Below are positions 30,447-39,596 of a DNA stretch of 64,000 nt, piece by piece. The stretch comes from Yersinia intermedia. Lineage in GTDB: Bacteria; Pseudomonadota; Gammaproteobacteria; Enterobacterales; Enterobacteriaceae. The stretch's first letter is position 1. Each line of letters begins with the position of its first letter. The position numbers and the translations under genes are program-made. Where the stretch lies: contig NZ_LR134116.1 in the NCBI RefSeq assembly GCF_900635455.1, forward strand, positions 868,001 through 932,000, in the 5' to 3' direction. The notes under the pieces were generated by a model, which made no database searches, was not told the origin of the DNA, and worked only from the letters and a program-made list of their open reading frames with translations.

Positions 30447-31138
30447 AACCTTTAATCTGGCTGGTAGAGGATGAGCCGAGTATCGCTGATACGCTGATTT
30501 ATACCTTGGAAAGCGAAGGTTTTACCCTCCGGTGGTTTGACCGGGGGGAACCGGCGCTGGCAGCATTGGCTGATGGCCCGCCCGCCTTAGCGATAGTGGA
30601 TGTTGGCTTGCCTGATATCAATGGTTTTGACCTGTGCCGCCGCCTATTGGCGCGGGAACCCGCGCTGCCGGTGGTATTTCTTACCGCCCGTAGTGAAGAG
30701 CTGGATCGCATTGTCGGGCTGGAAATTGGTGCCGATGATTATATTGCTAAACCTTTCTCGCCCCGTGAAGTGAGTGCCCGCGTGCGCACGGTATTGCGGC
30801 GCTTACAAAAATCACACATTCTGGCTGCCTCTGCTGCTGTGCATCAATTCGGTGATTTCACTCTGGATGAGGCCGGCGCACGGGTGACCTATCATCAGCA
30901 GCCTCTCTGGCTCACCCGCTATGAATATCTGTTACTGAAAACCTTATTACTGGCCCCAGAGCGCATATTTTCACGTCAGCAACTGATGGATATTGTTTGG
31001 GCACAGGCAGAAGAGAGCCAAGACCGCACTGTCGATACCCACATTAAAACCCTGCGTTCAAAATTGCGCATGGCTTACGATGAGGAGTCACCCATTCGCA
31101 CTCATCGTGGGTTGGGCTATAGCTTGAGTTACCGATGA
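30443..31138 (+). CDS. creB: Response regulator CreB
   Basis: A 231-residue OmpR-type regulator. The receiver domain has phospho-acceptor D53 (AIVDVGLPD) and the AKPFS lysine; the C-terminal winged helix has TRYEYLLLKTLL and RTVDTHIKTLRSKL. Partner of CreC just downstream (27-bp gap). In E. coli CreBC responds to fermentation and cell-wall signals and controls creD and other genes. creA, which precedes creB in E. coli, is absent here; the gene follows ygfX instead. Confidence 0.92.
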   Translation: MKPLIWLVEDEPSIADTLIYTLESEGFTLRWFDRGEPALAALADGPPALAIVDVGLPDINGFDLCRRLLAREPALPVVFLTARSEELDRIVGLEIGADDYIAKPFSPREVSARVRTVLRRLQKSHILAASAAVHQFGDFTLDEAGARVTYHQQPLWLTRYEYLLLKTLLLAPERIFSRQQLMDIVWAQAEESQDRTVDTHIKTLRSKLRMAYDEESPIRTHRGLGYSLSYR

Positions 31139-31165
31139 TGAGCTGCGAGCTATGAAGGATCAGCG

Positions 31166-32593
31166 ATGAAAATCGGCGTGCGCTTACTGCTAGGTTACTT
31201 TCTGATCGTGGCCATTGCCGGTTATTTTGTCATTCGTATTTTCGTACAAGAAGTGAAACCTGGCGTCCGGCGTGCCACCGAGGGCACATTAGTGGATACC
31301 GCCACACTACTGGCTCAGTTTGCCCGGCAAGATATGCTGCTGGATAACGTTGCCAGTGGTCAATTGGCACAAGCGTTTGCTTCGCTAAATTTGCGGCCAA
31401 TAGGTGCCAATATTGAAGGTATTCGCAAGGATCGTAACGAATATCGCGTTTATTTGACGGATGCCGACGGACGGGTGGTTTTTGATTCATCCGGTAAAGC
31501 GGTAGGGCAAGATTATTCGCGCTGGAATGATGTCTGGCTGACGCTACGCGGTGAATATGGTGCTCGCAGCACCCGTACCAACCCCGCAGATGAACAAAGT
31601 TCGGTCATGTATGTAGCAGCACCGGTCATGGCTGAAAACAAAATCATCGGGGTGCTCAGTGTGGGTAAACCCAATATTTCCATGGCACCCGTTATCAAAC
31701 GCAGTGAGCGTAAGATCTTGTTGGCTGGTGGGGTCTTGCTCGGTATTGCCCTGTTGATTGGCTTGGGCTTCGTATGGTGGATAAACCGCTCTATCGGCAA
31801 ATTGGTAGATTACGCTGAGCGGGTTGCCGAGGGGCAGGTTGTGGCGCTGCCAGCGATGGGCAGTAGCGAGTTGCATGATTTGGCCCGCGCACTGGAGAGT
31901 ATGCGTCTTAAATTGGATGGCAAAGCCTACATTGAACAATATGTTCACACCATGACTCATGAGCTGAAAAGCCCATTGGCGGCCATTACCGGTGCGGCTG
32001 AACTGTTACGTGAGTCGCCCCCGCCAGCCACGGCACAGCGGTTTATTGTTAATATTGAGCAGCAAAGTGCACGCATCCGGCAACTGGTAGATAAAATGTT
32101 GGTGCAGGCGCGGCTCGAAAGTCGGGTCGATTTACAGTTTTCTCCATTGGATATCAGTCACATACTTAAACAAACCTTCAGTGCGAAAGAGGCACAGGCT
32201 GTCCGCCGCGGTATTTGCCTGCAACTGAAACGCGCCGATAGCGCAATATTAACCGGGGATGGGTTATTACTCAGCCAGGCGCTGACCAATCTGATTGATA
32301 ATGCACTGGATTTCACGCCTTTGGGCGGGGCCGTGATACTTAGTGGCGAGCGGCATGAGGGGGAGTATCTGATAACGGTTGAAGATAATGGCAGCGGTAT
32401 TCCCGATTACGCTCAAGAGAAGATTTTCGATCGTTTTTATTCGCTGCCAAGGGCCGATAGCCCGAAAAGTACCGGGTTGGGGCTGAATTTTGTGCGCGAG
32501 GTTGCCGCTATTCATCGTGGGCGGATTTCGCTGGAAAACCGCTTGCCACAAGGGGTTAGTGCCTATTTAGCGCTACCGCTGGAGGCAGCATGA
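31166..32593 (+). CDS. creC: Sensor histidine kinase CreC
   Basis: A 475-residue inner-membrane kinase. TM1 at ~6-26, an extracytoplasmic sensor domain, TM2 at ~184-207, HAMP-like linker, and phospho-acceptor H265 in THELKSPLAAITG. ATP-binding boxes follow: N (ALTNLIDNALDF), G1 (VEDNGSGIP) and G2 (STGLGLNFV). It phosphorylates CreB. All catalytic motifs are intact. Confidence 0.93.
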   Translation: MKIGVRLLLGYFLIVAIAGYFVIRIFVQEVKPGVRRATEGTLVDTATLLAQFARQDMLLDNVASGQLAQAFASLNLRPIGANIEGIRKDRNEYRVYLTDADGRVVFDSSGKAVGQDYSRWNDVWLTLRGEYGARSTRTNPADEQSSVMYVAAPVMAENKIIGVLSVGKPNISMAPVIKRSERKILLAGGVLLGIALLIGLGFVWWINRSIGKLVDYAERVAEGQVVALPAMGSSELHDLARALESMRLKLDGKAYIEQYVHTMTHELKSPLAAITGAAELLRESPPPATAQRFIVNIEQQSARIRQLVDKMLVQARLESRVDLQFSPLDISHILKQTFSAKEAQAVRRGICLQLKRADSAILTGDGLLLSQALTNLIDNALDFTPLGGAVILSGERHEGEYLITVEDNGSGIPDYAQEKIFDRFYSLPRADSPKSTGLGLNFVREVAAIHRGRISLENRLPQGVSAYLALPLEAA

Positions 32594-32602
32594 TTGGCTG
32601 AC

Positions 32603-32644
32603 TTCACGTTCACTTCACATAGCCTCATTCTGCTTTCACTTCAC
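32603..32644 (+). promoter_or_regulatory. CreB boxes upstream of creD
   Basis: Five ttcac pentamers lie within 42 bp: 32603, 32609, 32614, 32635 and 32640. The pairs at 32603/32614 fit the published E. coli cre tag TTCAC-N6-TTCAC. They lie 42-83 bp before the creD ATG, the expected place for CreB activation. Confidence 0.8.
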
Positions 32645-32685
32645 TGACTTAAGCTGCTCCCCTGACCTTAAAAGGAGCGCAAGTC

Positions 32686-34092
32686 ATGTTCAAGTCCGTA
32701 CTATTTTGGAAAATAGCCACATTGCTGGGCTTAATTCTATTGATGATGATCCCGAAAGAGATGTTACTGAACGTTATCTCTGAACGCAGTGGTTATCGGC
32801 AAAGTGTTATCGATAAAGTCAGTGACAGCACCAGCCGATCGCAGAAGATCCTTGGTCCGCTAATTGTGGTGCCTTACAGCGAATGGGTAGAAAGCGAAGT
32901 TGATGGCAAGAAAAAGAGAGAGCGGATTAATCGTAGCCGCTACATACTGCCAGAGGTCATGACTGTTAGCGGTGCGCCAGATGTTGATGTGCGGCGATTG
33001 GGTATTTATAAAGCGCAAGTCTATCAAGGGGCGCTTAATTTCAACGCGCAATTTGACGCTACTGCATTGGACGACTTGATACATGACGGCGTCACTATCG
33101 GCAGACCGTCACTGGTGGTGGCGCTGAGCGATTCGCGGGGTATACAGCAAATTTCGCCACTCACGATGGGCAGCCAAAAAATCAACTTCGAACCCGGTGC
33201 TTTCCTGGGGCGGACTGCGAACGGTGTGCATGCCGAGCTATCATTGGCGCAGCTTCAACAGAAAAAATTTGATATTAGTTTTACACTGACGCTGACTGGC
33301 ACCAATAGCCTGTCGGTAGTTCCTATCGGGCGTAGCAGTGAGTTAACCTTGCAAAGCAATTGGCCGCATCCTAATTTTGTCGGCGAGTTTTTACCGTTGC
33401 AGCGCAAGGTGGACGAAAAAGGCTTTCGTGCCCACTGGAGCACTAACTGGCTGGCTAACAACATAAATATCAACTTTGCGAGTGATGACCCACATGTCGA
33501 TTTCAATGCTTTACCCGCTTTTAGCACCAGCTTGATTGAACCGGTCGATCACTACCAATTAACCGAACGAGCCATTAAGTATGCCATTCTGTTTATTGGT
33601 CTCACTTTCTTCAGCTTCTTCCTGTTCGAAAGCCTGACCTCACTGCGTGTGCATCCGATTCAATATCTATTGGTGGGGGCGGCTCTGGTGCTGTTCTACC
33701 TAATGTTACTGGCGTTCTCTGAACACCTTGGTTTCACGCTGGCTTACACTATCGCCAGCTTGAGTTGTAGCTTGTTGATCGCTATCTACCTGAGTGCGGT
33801 GCTGGGCGGGTGGCTGCGCGGTGGGTTGTTTGCTGGTGGTTTATTGCTGTTGTATGGGGTTTTGTTTGGCTTACTGCAATCGGAAGACAATGCATTGTTA
33901 CTTGGCGCAGGGTTGCTGTTTATTATTCTGGCCGCGGTGATGGTACTAACACGGCGTTTAGACTGGTATCAAGTGGCTAACCCGCAGCTATTAACTGGGC
34001 AGAAATCGAGCGAGACCAATACCGATAAGACAGTGGATAAACCGGTAGCAGTAGGGGGGAGCAATACCGACGCGTTCCGCTTATGGGATTGA
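32686..34092 (+). CDS. creD: Cell envelope integrity protein CreD
   Basis: A 468-residue inner-membrane protein. N-terminal TM (~8-25), a large extracytoplasmic domain, then a C-terminal cluster of about five hydrophobic helices (~300-430) and a polar tail. Typical CreD. It is the main output of CreBC in E. coli and is linked to envelope stability and beta-lactam response in several bacteria. It starts after an aaaggagcgcaagtc leader. Confidence 0.9.
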   Translation: MFKSVLFWKIATLLGLILLMMIPKEMLLNVISERSGYRQSVIDKVSDSTSRSQKILGPLIVVPYSEWVESEVDGKKKRERINRSRYILPEVMTVSGAPDVDVRRLGIYKAQVYQGALNFNAQFDATALDDLIHDGVTIGRPSLVVALSDSRGIQQISPLTMGSQKINFEPGAFLGRTANGVHAELSLAQLQQKKFDISFTLTLTGTNSLSVVPIGRSSELTLQSNWPHPNFVGEFLPLQRKVDEKGFRAHWSTNWLANNININFASDDPHVDFNALPAFSTSLIEPVDHYQLTERAIKYAILFIGLTFFSFFLFESLTSLRVHPIQYLLVGAALVLFYLMLLAFSEHLGFTLAYTIASLSCSLLIAIYLSAVLGGWLRGGLFAGGLLLLYGVLFGLLQSEDNALLLGAGLLFIILAAVMVLTRRLDWYQVANPQLLTGQKSSETNTDKTVDKPVAVGGSNTDAFRLWD

Positions 34093-34114
34093 TATAACGC
34101 AAGGGATACAGAAG

Positions 34115-34133
34115 CGGGCACATCAAGTGCCCG
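34115..34133. terminator. Bidirectional terminator between creD and fldB
   Basis: A perfect 7-bp stem cgggcac/gtgcccg, 5-nt loop, between convergent genes; ttt follows on the plus strand. Confidence 0.65.
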
Positions 34134-34142
34134 TTTGGCTGA

Positions 34143-34661
34143 CTACAGCAGTGCGTCCATCTCTAAGAGAATTTGATCACACCACTGTTCGATGCGCTCT
34201 TCGCTCAAGTCGTATTGATTCACTTCGTCCAATGCTAAACCAACAAAGTGTTTACCATCGGCGCTGAGTGGTTTTGGGCTAGTAAATTCAAACCCTTCTG
34301 TCGGCCAAAAACCGATAAACTTCACGCCCAGTGGGGCGATATGATCGTGCAACATACCAAGAGCATCCAGGAACCATTCGCTATATCCGAATTGATCGCC
34401 CATACCATACATGGCGACAATCTTCCCCTTCAGATTAAGCTGCGTTAACTGTGGCCAGATGGCTTCCCAATCTTCCTGTAACTCGCCGAAATCCCAGGTA
34501 GGGATGCCTAAAATCAGGATGGAGTAGGCTTCCATCAGTTGGGGGCTGGCATCCTTCAGGTTGTGCAAATCAACCAAATCTTCGCCAAGAATATCGCGGA
34601 TTTTTTCTGCTACCATTTCGGTATAGCAGGTGCTGGAGCCGTAAAAGAGACCAATCTTCAT
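34143..34661 (-). CDS. fldB: Flavodoxin FldB
   Basis: A 172-residue flavodoxin. The FMN phosphate loop is [12 protein letters not shown] (4-15), and the aromatic FMN regions are [13 protein letters not shown] and [13 protein letters not shown]. It is a low-potential electron carrier; the FldB paralogue is induced by oxidative stress (SoxRS) in E. coli, while FldA is the essential one. ATG at 34661 matches the family start; an upstream extension is spurious. Divergent from xerD as in E. coli. Confidence 0.93.
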   Translation of the reverse strand: MKIGLFYGSSTCYTEMVAEKIRDILGEDLVDLHNLKDASPQLMEAYSILILGIPTWDFGELQEDWEAIWPQLTQLNLKGKIVAMYGMGDQFGYSEWFLDALGMLHDHIAPLGVKFIGFWPTEGFEFTSPKPLSADGKHFVGLALDEVNQYDLSEERIEQWCDQILLEMDALL

Positions 34662-34767
34662 GATGTATAGCCATAGCATTACTAATAAGGAATAGCATCG
34701 AGTGTACCAGATTTGTCTCGTCATCAGGCATAATGGCGCTTGAGTTCAATCAAAGAGAGAAACAGTA

Positions 34768-35667
34768 ATGCAGCAGCAAAATAACCCGCTGATTGAACAG
34801 TTTCTTGATGCCTTATGGCTGGAAAGAAACCTGGCCGAGAATACACTGGCGTCATACCGTCTGGATTTACATGCTTTAACCGGATGGTTAGAACATCACG
34901 GCAGTGATTTATTGCGTGCAGGTTCGCAGGACTTACAATCCTTCCTTGCTGAGCGCATTGAAGGCGGCTATAAAGCCACCAGTTCGGCACGCTTACTCAG
35001 TGCGATGCGTCGCCTGTTCCAATATTTATACCGCGAAAAGCTGCGTGAAGATGACCCAACAGCACTGCTCTCATCACCTAAACTGCCGCAGCGCTTGCCT
35101 AAAGATTTAAGTGAAGCGCAGGTTGATAGGTTGCTCAACTCACCCAATGTTGATATCCCGCTAGAATTGCGCGATAAAGCCATGCTGGAAGTGCTCTATG
35201 CCACCGGCTTGCGAGTCTCTGAACTGGTCGGGTTGACCATCAGTGATGTTAGCTTGCGTCAGGGGGTGGTGCGGGTCATTGGTAAAGGAAATAAAGAGCG
35301 GCTGGTGCCATTGGGCGAAGAAGCGGTGTACTGGATTGAAAACTACATGGAGCACGGGCGTCCATGGTTGATTAATGGTCAATCGCTAGATGTGCTGTTC
35401 CCTAGCAATCGTAGCCAACAAATGACCCGACAGACTTTCTGGCATCGCATCAAACACTATGCGATCCTTGCAGGTATCGATAGTGAACGGCTTTCACCCC
35501 ATGTTTTGCGGCACGCTTTTGCCACGCACCTACTGAATCACGGTGCAGACCTGCGTGTGGTACAAATGTTACTGGGCCACAGTGATTTGTCGACAACCCA
35601 GATTTATACCCATGTAGCTACGGAACGTTTGAAACAGCTACATCAACAGCATCATCCACGCGCATGA
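34768..35667 (+). CDS. xerD: Tyrosine recombinase XerD
   Basis: A 299-residue site-specific recombinase that with XerC resolves chromosome dimers at dif under FtsK control. SAM-like N-domain at 1-~105. Catalytic residues: Arg in ATGLRVSEL, Lys in GKGNKERLVP, HxxR in HVLRHAFATHLL, His in LLGHSDLSTTQ and the nucleophile Tyr in QIYTHV. First gene of xerD-dsbC-recJ-prfB-lysS. Confidence 0.96.
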   Translation: MQQQNNPLIEQFLDALWLERNLAENTLASYRLDLHALTGWLEHHGSDLLRAGSQDLQSFLAERIEGGYKATSSARLLSAMRRLFQYLYREKLREDDPTALLSSPKLPQRLPKDLSEAQVDRLLNSPNVDIPLELRDKAMLEVLYATGLRVSELVGLTISDVSLRQGVVRVIGKGNKERLVPLGEEAVYWIENYMEHGRPWLINGQSLDVLFPSNRSQQMTRQTFWHRIKHYAILAGIDSERLSPHVLRHAFATHLLNHGADLRVVQMLLGHSDLSTTQIYTHVATERLKQLHQQHHPRA

Positions 35668-35715
35668 TTGTTTTGAAGAAAAACGATGTTGCGTGGAAAG
35701 AGATAGGATTCATAA

Positions 35716-36432
35716 ATGAGAAAAAGTTTATTGTTACTGCCGGTGTTAATCGCCGCATTCGCCGGCCCGGTTAACGCAGATGATGCCGCTATCCAGCAGA
35801 CGCTAAAAAAATTAGATATTCAGCAAGCTGATGTCCAACCTTCGCCGATCCCAGGTTTGAGCACGGTGATGACCGAAAGCGGGGTGCTTTATATCTCGGC
35901 CGACGGTAAACATCTGTTGCAAGGCCCGCTGTATGATGTGAGCGGTAGCCAGCCCGTTAATATAACCAATCAGATGCTGGTGAAAAAGCTTGAAGCATTG
36001 AGCAGTGAAATGATTGTGTATAAAGCACCACAGGAAAAACATGTTGTTACGGTGTTTACCGATATCACCTGTGGGTACTGCCATAAGTTGCATGAGCAGA
36101 TGAAAGACTATAACGCGCTGGGCATTACCGTGCGTTATCTGGCGTTCCCACGTCAGGGCTTAAGCTCTCAGGCAGAAAAAGATATGCGATCCATCTGGTG
36201 TATGGCTGATCGTAATAAAGCTTTCGATGATGCAATGAAAGGCACTGAGGTATCACCAGCTACTTGTAAAACAGACATTAGCAAGCATTACCAGCTCGGC
36301 GTACAGTTTGGTATTCAGGGCACGCCTGCAATTGTGCTGCAAAATGGCACTATCGTTCCGGGGTATCTGGAGCCGAAAGAGATGTTGGCAATGCTGAATA
36401 AGCATCAGGCTTCCTTAAAAGCGGCGGGTTAA
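35716..36432 (+). CDS. dsbC: Thiol:disulfide isomerase DsbC
   Basis: A 238-residue periplasmic isomerase/reductase. Signal peptide 1-21 (cleaved after VNA). N-terminal dimerisation domain, then a thioredoxin fold with active site C119-G-Y-C122. It corrects wrong disulfides and is kept reduced by DsbD. It lies between xerD and recJ, as in E. coli, with 6 bp to recJ. Confidence 0.95.
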   Translation: MRKSLLLLPVLIAAFAGPVNADDAAIQQTLKKLDIQQADVQPSPIPGLSTVMTESGVLYISADGKHLLQGPLYDVSGSQPVNITNQMLVKKLEALSSEMIVYKAPQEKHVVTVFTDITCGYCHKLHEQMKDYNALGITVRYLAFPRQGLSSQAEKDMRSIWCMADRNKAFDDAMKGTEVSPATCKTDISKHYQLGVQFGIQGTPAIVLQNGTIVPGYLEPKEMLAMLNKHQASLKAAG

Positions 36433-36438
36433 TCACCC

Positions 36439-38172
36439 GTGACACTCAAAACTCAACTTCGTCGTCGTGAGGCGGCGGATGACAGCCATTTACCCGCGCA
36501 ATTGCACCCGTTACTGCGCCGTCTCTATGCCAGTCGTGGGGTTAAAACTGCGACAGAACTGGAACGGGGCGTGAAAGGTCTATTGCCCTGGCAGCAACTC
36601 GATGGCATTGACGCAGGGGTTACCCTGTTACAGCAAGCGCTGGCTGACAAACGGCGTATCGTGATTGTCGGCGATTTTGATGCCGACGGTGCCACCAGCA
36701 CTGCATTGGCAGTACTGGCTTTGCGCAGCATGGGTGGCAGTAATGTTGATTACCTGGTGCCCAATCGCTTTGACGATGGCTACGGGCTTAGCCCGGAAGT
36801 GGTTGAACAGGTCGCTGCCCGTGGTGCGGAATTGATTGTCACGGTCGATAACGGCATTTCTTCTCATGCCGGGGTGGATTTGGCCCATACCTTGGGCATT
36901 CAGGTACTGGTTACCGATCACCATCTGCCGGGTGAAACCTTGCCAGCGGCTGAAGCTATCATTAATCCGAACCTGGTTGGTTGTGATTTTCTCTCCAAAT
37001 CACTGGCTGGGGTGGGTGTTACCTTCTATCTGATGTTGGCATTGCGCGCCCGTTTGCGTGTGAGCGGGTGGTTTGAGCAACGTGCTTTAGCGGAGCCAAA
37101 TCTGGCAGAACTGCTGGATTTAGTGGCGCTGGGGACGGTGGCTGATGTGGTGCCACTGGATGCCAATAACCGGATTCTGGTCCATCAAGGATTAAGCCGA
37201 ATTCGTGCGGGGAAATGCCGTCCAGGGGTCCGCGCACTATTGGAAGTCGCCAACCGCGATGCCCGTCAATTGGCTGCCAACGATCTGGGCTTCTCCCTTG
37301 GCCCACGGCTTAACGCTGCCGGTCGCCTTGATGACATGTCTATTGGGGTCGCACTTCTTCTCACTGACGATATCGCTCAGGCCAGAGCTTTAGCAATCGA
37401 TCTGGATGCCCTTAATCAAGCGCGCCGAGAGATAGAGCAGGGGATGCAGGTTGAGGCGTTGCAACTGTGCGACCAACTGGAACGTACCAGCACTGAATTG
37501 CCCTATGGCATTGCGATGTATCATCCAGAATGGCATCAGGGTGTGGTAGGGATTTTGGCCTCGCGCATCAAAGAACGTTTTCATCGGCCAGTCATTGCTT
37601 TCGCCCCTGCGGGTGAGGGGTTACTGAAGGGATCGGGCCGCAGCGTAGCTGGGTTACATATGCGCGATGCGCTTGAGCGCCTGGATACATTGAACCCAGG
37701 GTTGATGCTGAAGTTTGGCGGCCATGCGATGGCGGCGGGATTATCATTGGAACAAGATAAATTCGATGAGTTCCGTCAGCGTTTTGCCGATTTAGTCGGT
37801 GAATGGATGGATGCCTCACAATTGGAAGGCGTTATTTGGTCCGATGGTGAACTGAAAGGCAACGAACTATCGCTGGAAACAGCGGAGTTGTTGCGCGATG
37901 GCGGCCCATGGGGGCAGTCCTTCCCTGAGCCAACATTTGATGGCAAATTCCGTATTTTGCAGCAACGGTTGGTGGGGGAACGCCATCTAAAACTGATGAT
38001 TGAGCCGCTGAATGGCGGGCCGCTACTCGATGGTATTGCGTTTAATATCGATACCACCTTATGGCCGGACAGCAGCGTGCGTGAAGTTAAGCTGGCTTAC
38101 AAACTCGATATTAATGAATATCGCGGTAATCGTAGTGTCCAGTTGTTGGTCCAGCATTTGTGGCCTTATTAG
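36439..38172 (+). CDS. recJ: Single-strand-specific exonuclease RecJ
   Basis: A 577-residue DHH-family 5'-3' ssDNA exonuclease for RecFOR recombination and mismatch/base-excision repair. Motifs: GDFDADGATSTAL (I), VTDHHLPG (DHH, III), and DHHA1-type FGGHAMAAGLSLE. It starts at GTG (MTLKTQLRRREAADD, aligned with E. coli MKQQIQLRRREVDE). Length identical to the E. coli enzyme. Confidence 0.95.
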   Translation: MTLKTQLRRREAADDSHLPAQLHPLLRRLYASRGVKTATELERGVKGLLPWQQLDGIDAGVTLLQQALADKRRIVIVGDFDADGATSTALAVLALRSMGGSNVDYLVPNRFDDGYGLSPEVVEQVAARGAELIVTVDNGISSHAGVDLAHTLGIQVLVTDHHLPGETLPAAEAIINPNLVGCDFLSKSLAGVGVTFYLMLALRARLRVSGWFEQRALAEPNLAELLDLVALGTVADVVPLDANNRILVHQGLSRIRAGKCRPGVRALLEVANRDARQLAANDLGFSLGPRLNAAGRLDDMSIGVALLLTDDIAQARALAIDLDALNQARREIEQGMQVEALQLCDQLERTSTELPYGIAMYHPEWHQGVVGILASRIKERFHRPVIAFAPAGEGLLKGSGRSVAGLHMRDALERLDTLNPGLMLKFGGHAMAAGLSLEQDKFDEFRQRFADLVGEWMDASQLEGVIWSDGELKGNELSLETAELLRDGGPWGQSFPEPTFDGKFRILQQRLVGERHLKLMIEPLNGGPLLDGIAFNIDTTLWPDSSVREVKLAYKLDINEYRGNRSVQLLVQHLWPY

Positions 38173-38187
38173 GCAACATTCAAATAA

Positions 38188-38271
38188 AACCCGATGAGCT
38201 GGCTTAGGCCAGTGATTCGGGTGAATAAGTCGGGTTAACGCCACTGTAATTTCAAGTAAGCAGGAAATATA
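38188..38271. repeat. Truncated ERIC-like fragment
   Basis: Contains gatgagctggctt, agtgattcgggtgaataagt and a terminal aatttcaagtaagcaggaaatata, matching the right half of other copies; the left half is missing. Confidence 0.45.
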
Positions 38272-38320
38272 GTCAACGAGCTATAAACCGCCGAACAGAT
38301 CCGTTAGAATTACCAATTCT

Positions 38321-38446
38321 GTGCCCTAAATAATTCGAGTTGTAGGAACGCGGCAACTGAGTAAATTTCGAAGGATTGACGTCAGTCAATGATTCGGGTG
38401 AACGAAGACAGCCAACACTCATGCAGCTTGAAGTATGACGGGTATA
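38321..38446. repeat. ERIC (IRU) element between recJ and prfB
   Basis: 126 bp, from gtgccctaaataattcg to agtatgacgggtata, same orientation as the copy at 7061. It ends 42 bp before the prfB start. Confidence 0.82.
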
Positions 38447-38488
38447 ATGACATTCCGTCATCTACGACTCAACGTAAGACTCAAAACC

Positions 38489-39587
38489 ATGTTTGAAATA
38501 AACCCGGTAAAAAATCGAATTCAGGACCTGTCTGATCGGACAGACATTCTCAGGGGGTATCTTTGACTATGATGCCAAGAAAGAGCGACTGGAAGAAGTA
38601 AACGCCGAGCTGGAACAGCCCGACGTCTGGAATGAACCTGAGCGTGCGCAAGCGCTGGGTAAAGAGCGTTCTGCGCTAGAAGAGATTGTCTCGACCATTG
38701 ATCAATTGGATCAAGGTATGGAAGACGTTTCCGGCTTGCTGGAATTGGCTATTGAAGCTGACGATGAAGAGACCTTTAACGAAGCCATTGCTGAGTTAGA
38801 TATCCTTGACGGCAAGCTGGGCCAGCTCGAATTCCGCCGCATGTTTTCTGGTGAATATGATAGCGCCAACTGCTACCTGGATTTACAAGCGGGTTCTGGC
38901 GGCACAGAAGCCCAGGACTGGGCCAGCATGCTGCTGCGTATGTACCTACGCTGGGCTGAATCAAAAGGCTTCAAAACTGAAATCATCGAAGAATCTGATG
39001 GTGATGTTGCTGGCCTAAAGTCAGCCACCATTAAGATCATCGGCGATTACGCCTTTGGCTGGTTACGTACTGAAACTGGCGTTCATCGCCTGGTTCGTAA
39101 AAGCCCATTTGACTCCGGTGGCCGTCGTCATACCTCTTTCAGTTCTGCTTTTGTCTATCCAGAAGTTGATGATGATATTGATATCGAAATCAACCCGGCA
39201 GATCTGCGTATTGACGTTTACCGCGCATCCGGTGCGGGTGGTCAGCACGTCAACAAAACGGAATCTGCGGTACGTATTACCCACCTTCCAACCAATATCG
39301 TGACTCAATGCCAGAATGACCGTTCTCAGCATAAGAACAAAGATCAAGCGATGAAGCAGTTGAAGGCGAAGCTGTATGAGTTTGAGATGCAAAAGAAAAA
39401 TGCTGATAAGCAGGTTTTGGAAGACAATAAGTCTGATATCGGTTGGGGTAGCCAGATCCGTTCTTATGTACTGGATGATTCCCGTATCAAAGATTTGCGT
39501 ACCGGCGTGGAAACACGTAACACGCAAGCGGTACTGGATGGTGATCTGGACAAATTCATTGAAGCAAGTTTGAAAGCCGGGCTATGA
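38489..39587 (+). CDS. prfB: Peptide chain release factor 2 (programmed +1 frameshift)
   Basis: A 365-residue RF2 in two frames. Codons 1-25 run from ATG 38489 to CTT, then an in-frame TGA stop at 38564-38566. A +1 shift on CTT-TGA-C continues at 38565 to 39587. The internal Shine-Dalgarno aggggg lies 3 nt before CTT, the autoregulatory device by which low RF2 favours the shift. Peptide anticodon SPF is in RKSPFDSGG and the catalytic GGQ in [12 protein letters not shown]2 ends translation at UGA and UAA. Not a pseudogene. lysS follows 9 bp downstream. Confidence 0.97.
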
Positions 39588-39596
39588 GGAACTGAG

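Noticed and set aside
38564..38566. In-frame stop in prfB
   Set aside because: It is the known programmed +1 frameshift site, with the internal Shine-Dalgarno and CTT-TGA-C, not a disabling mutation.
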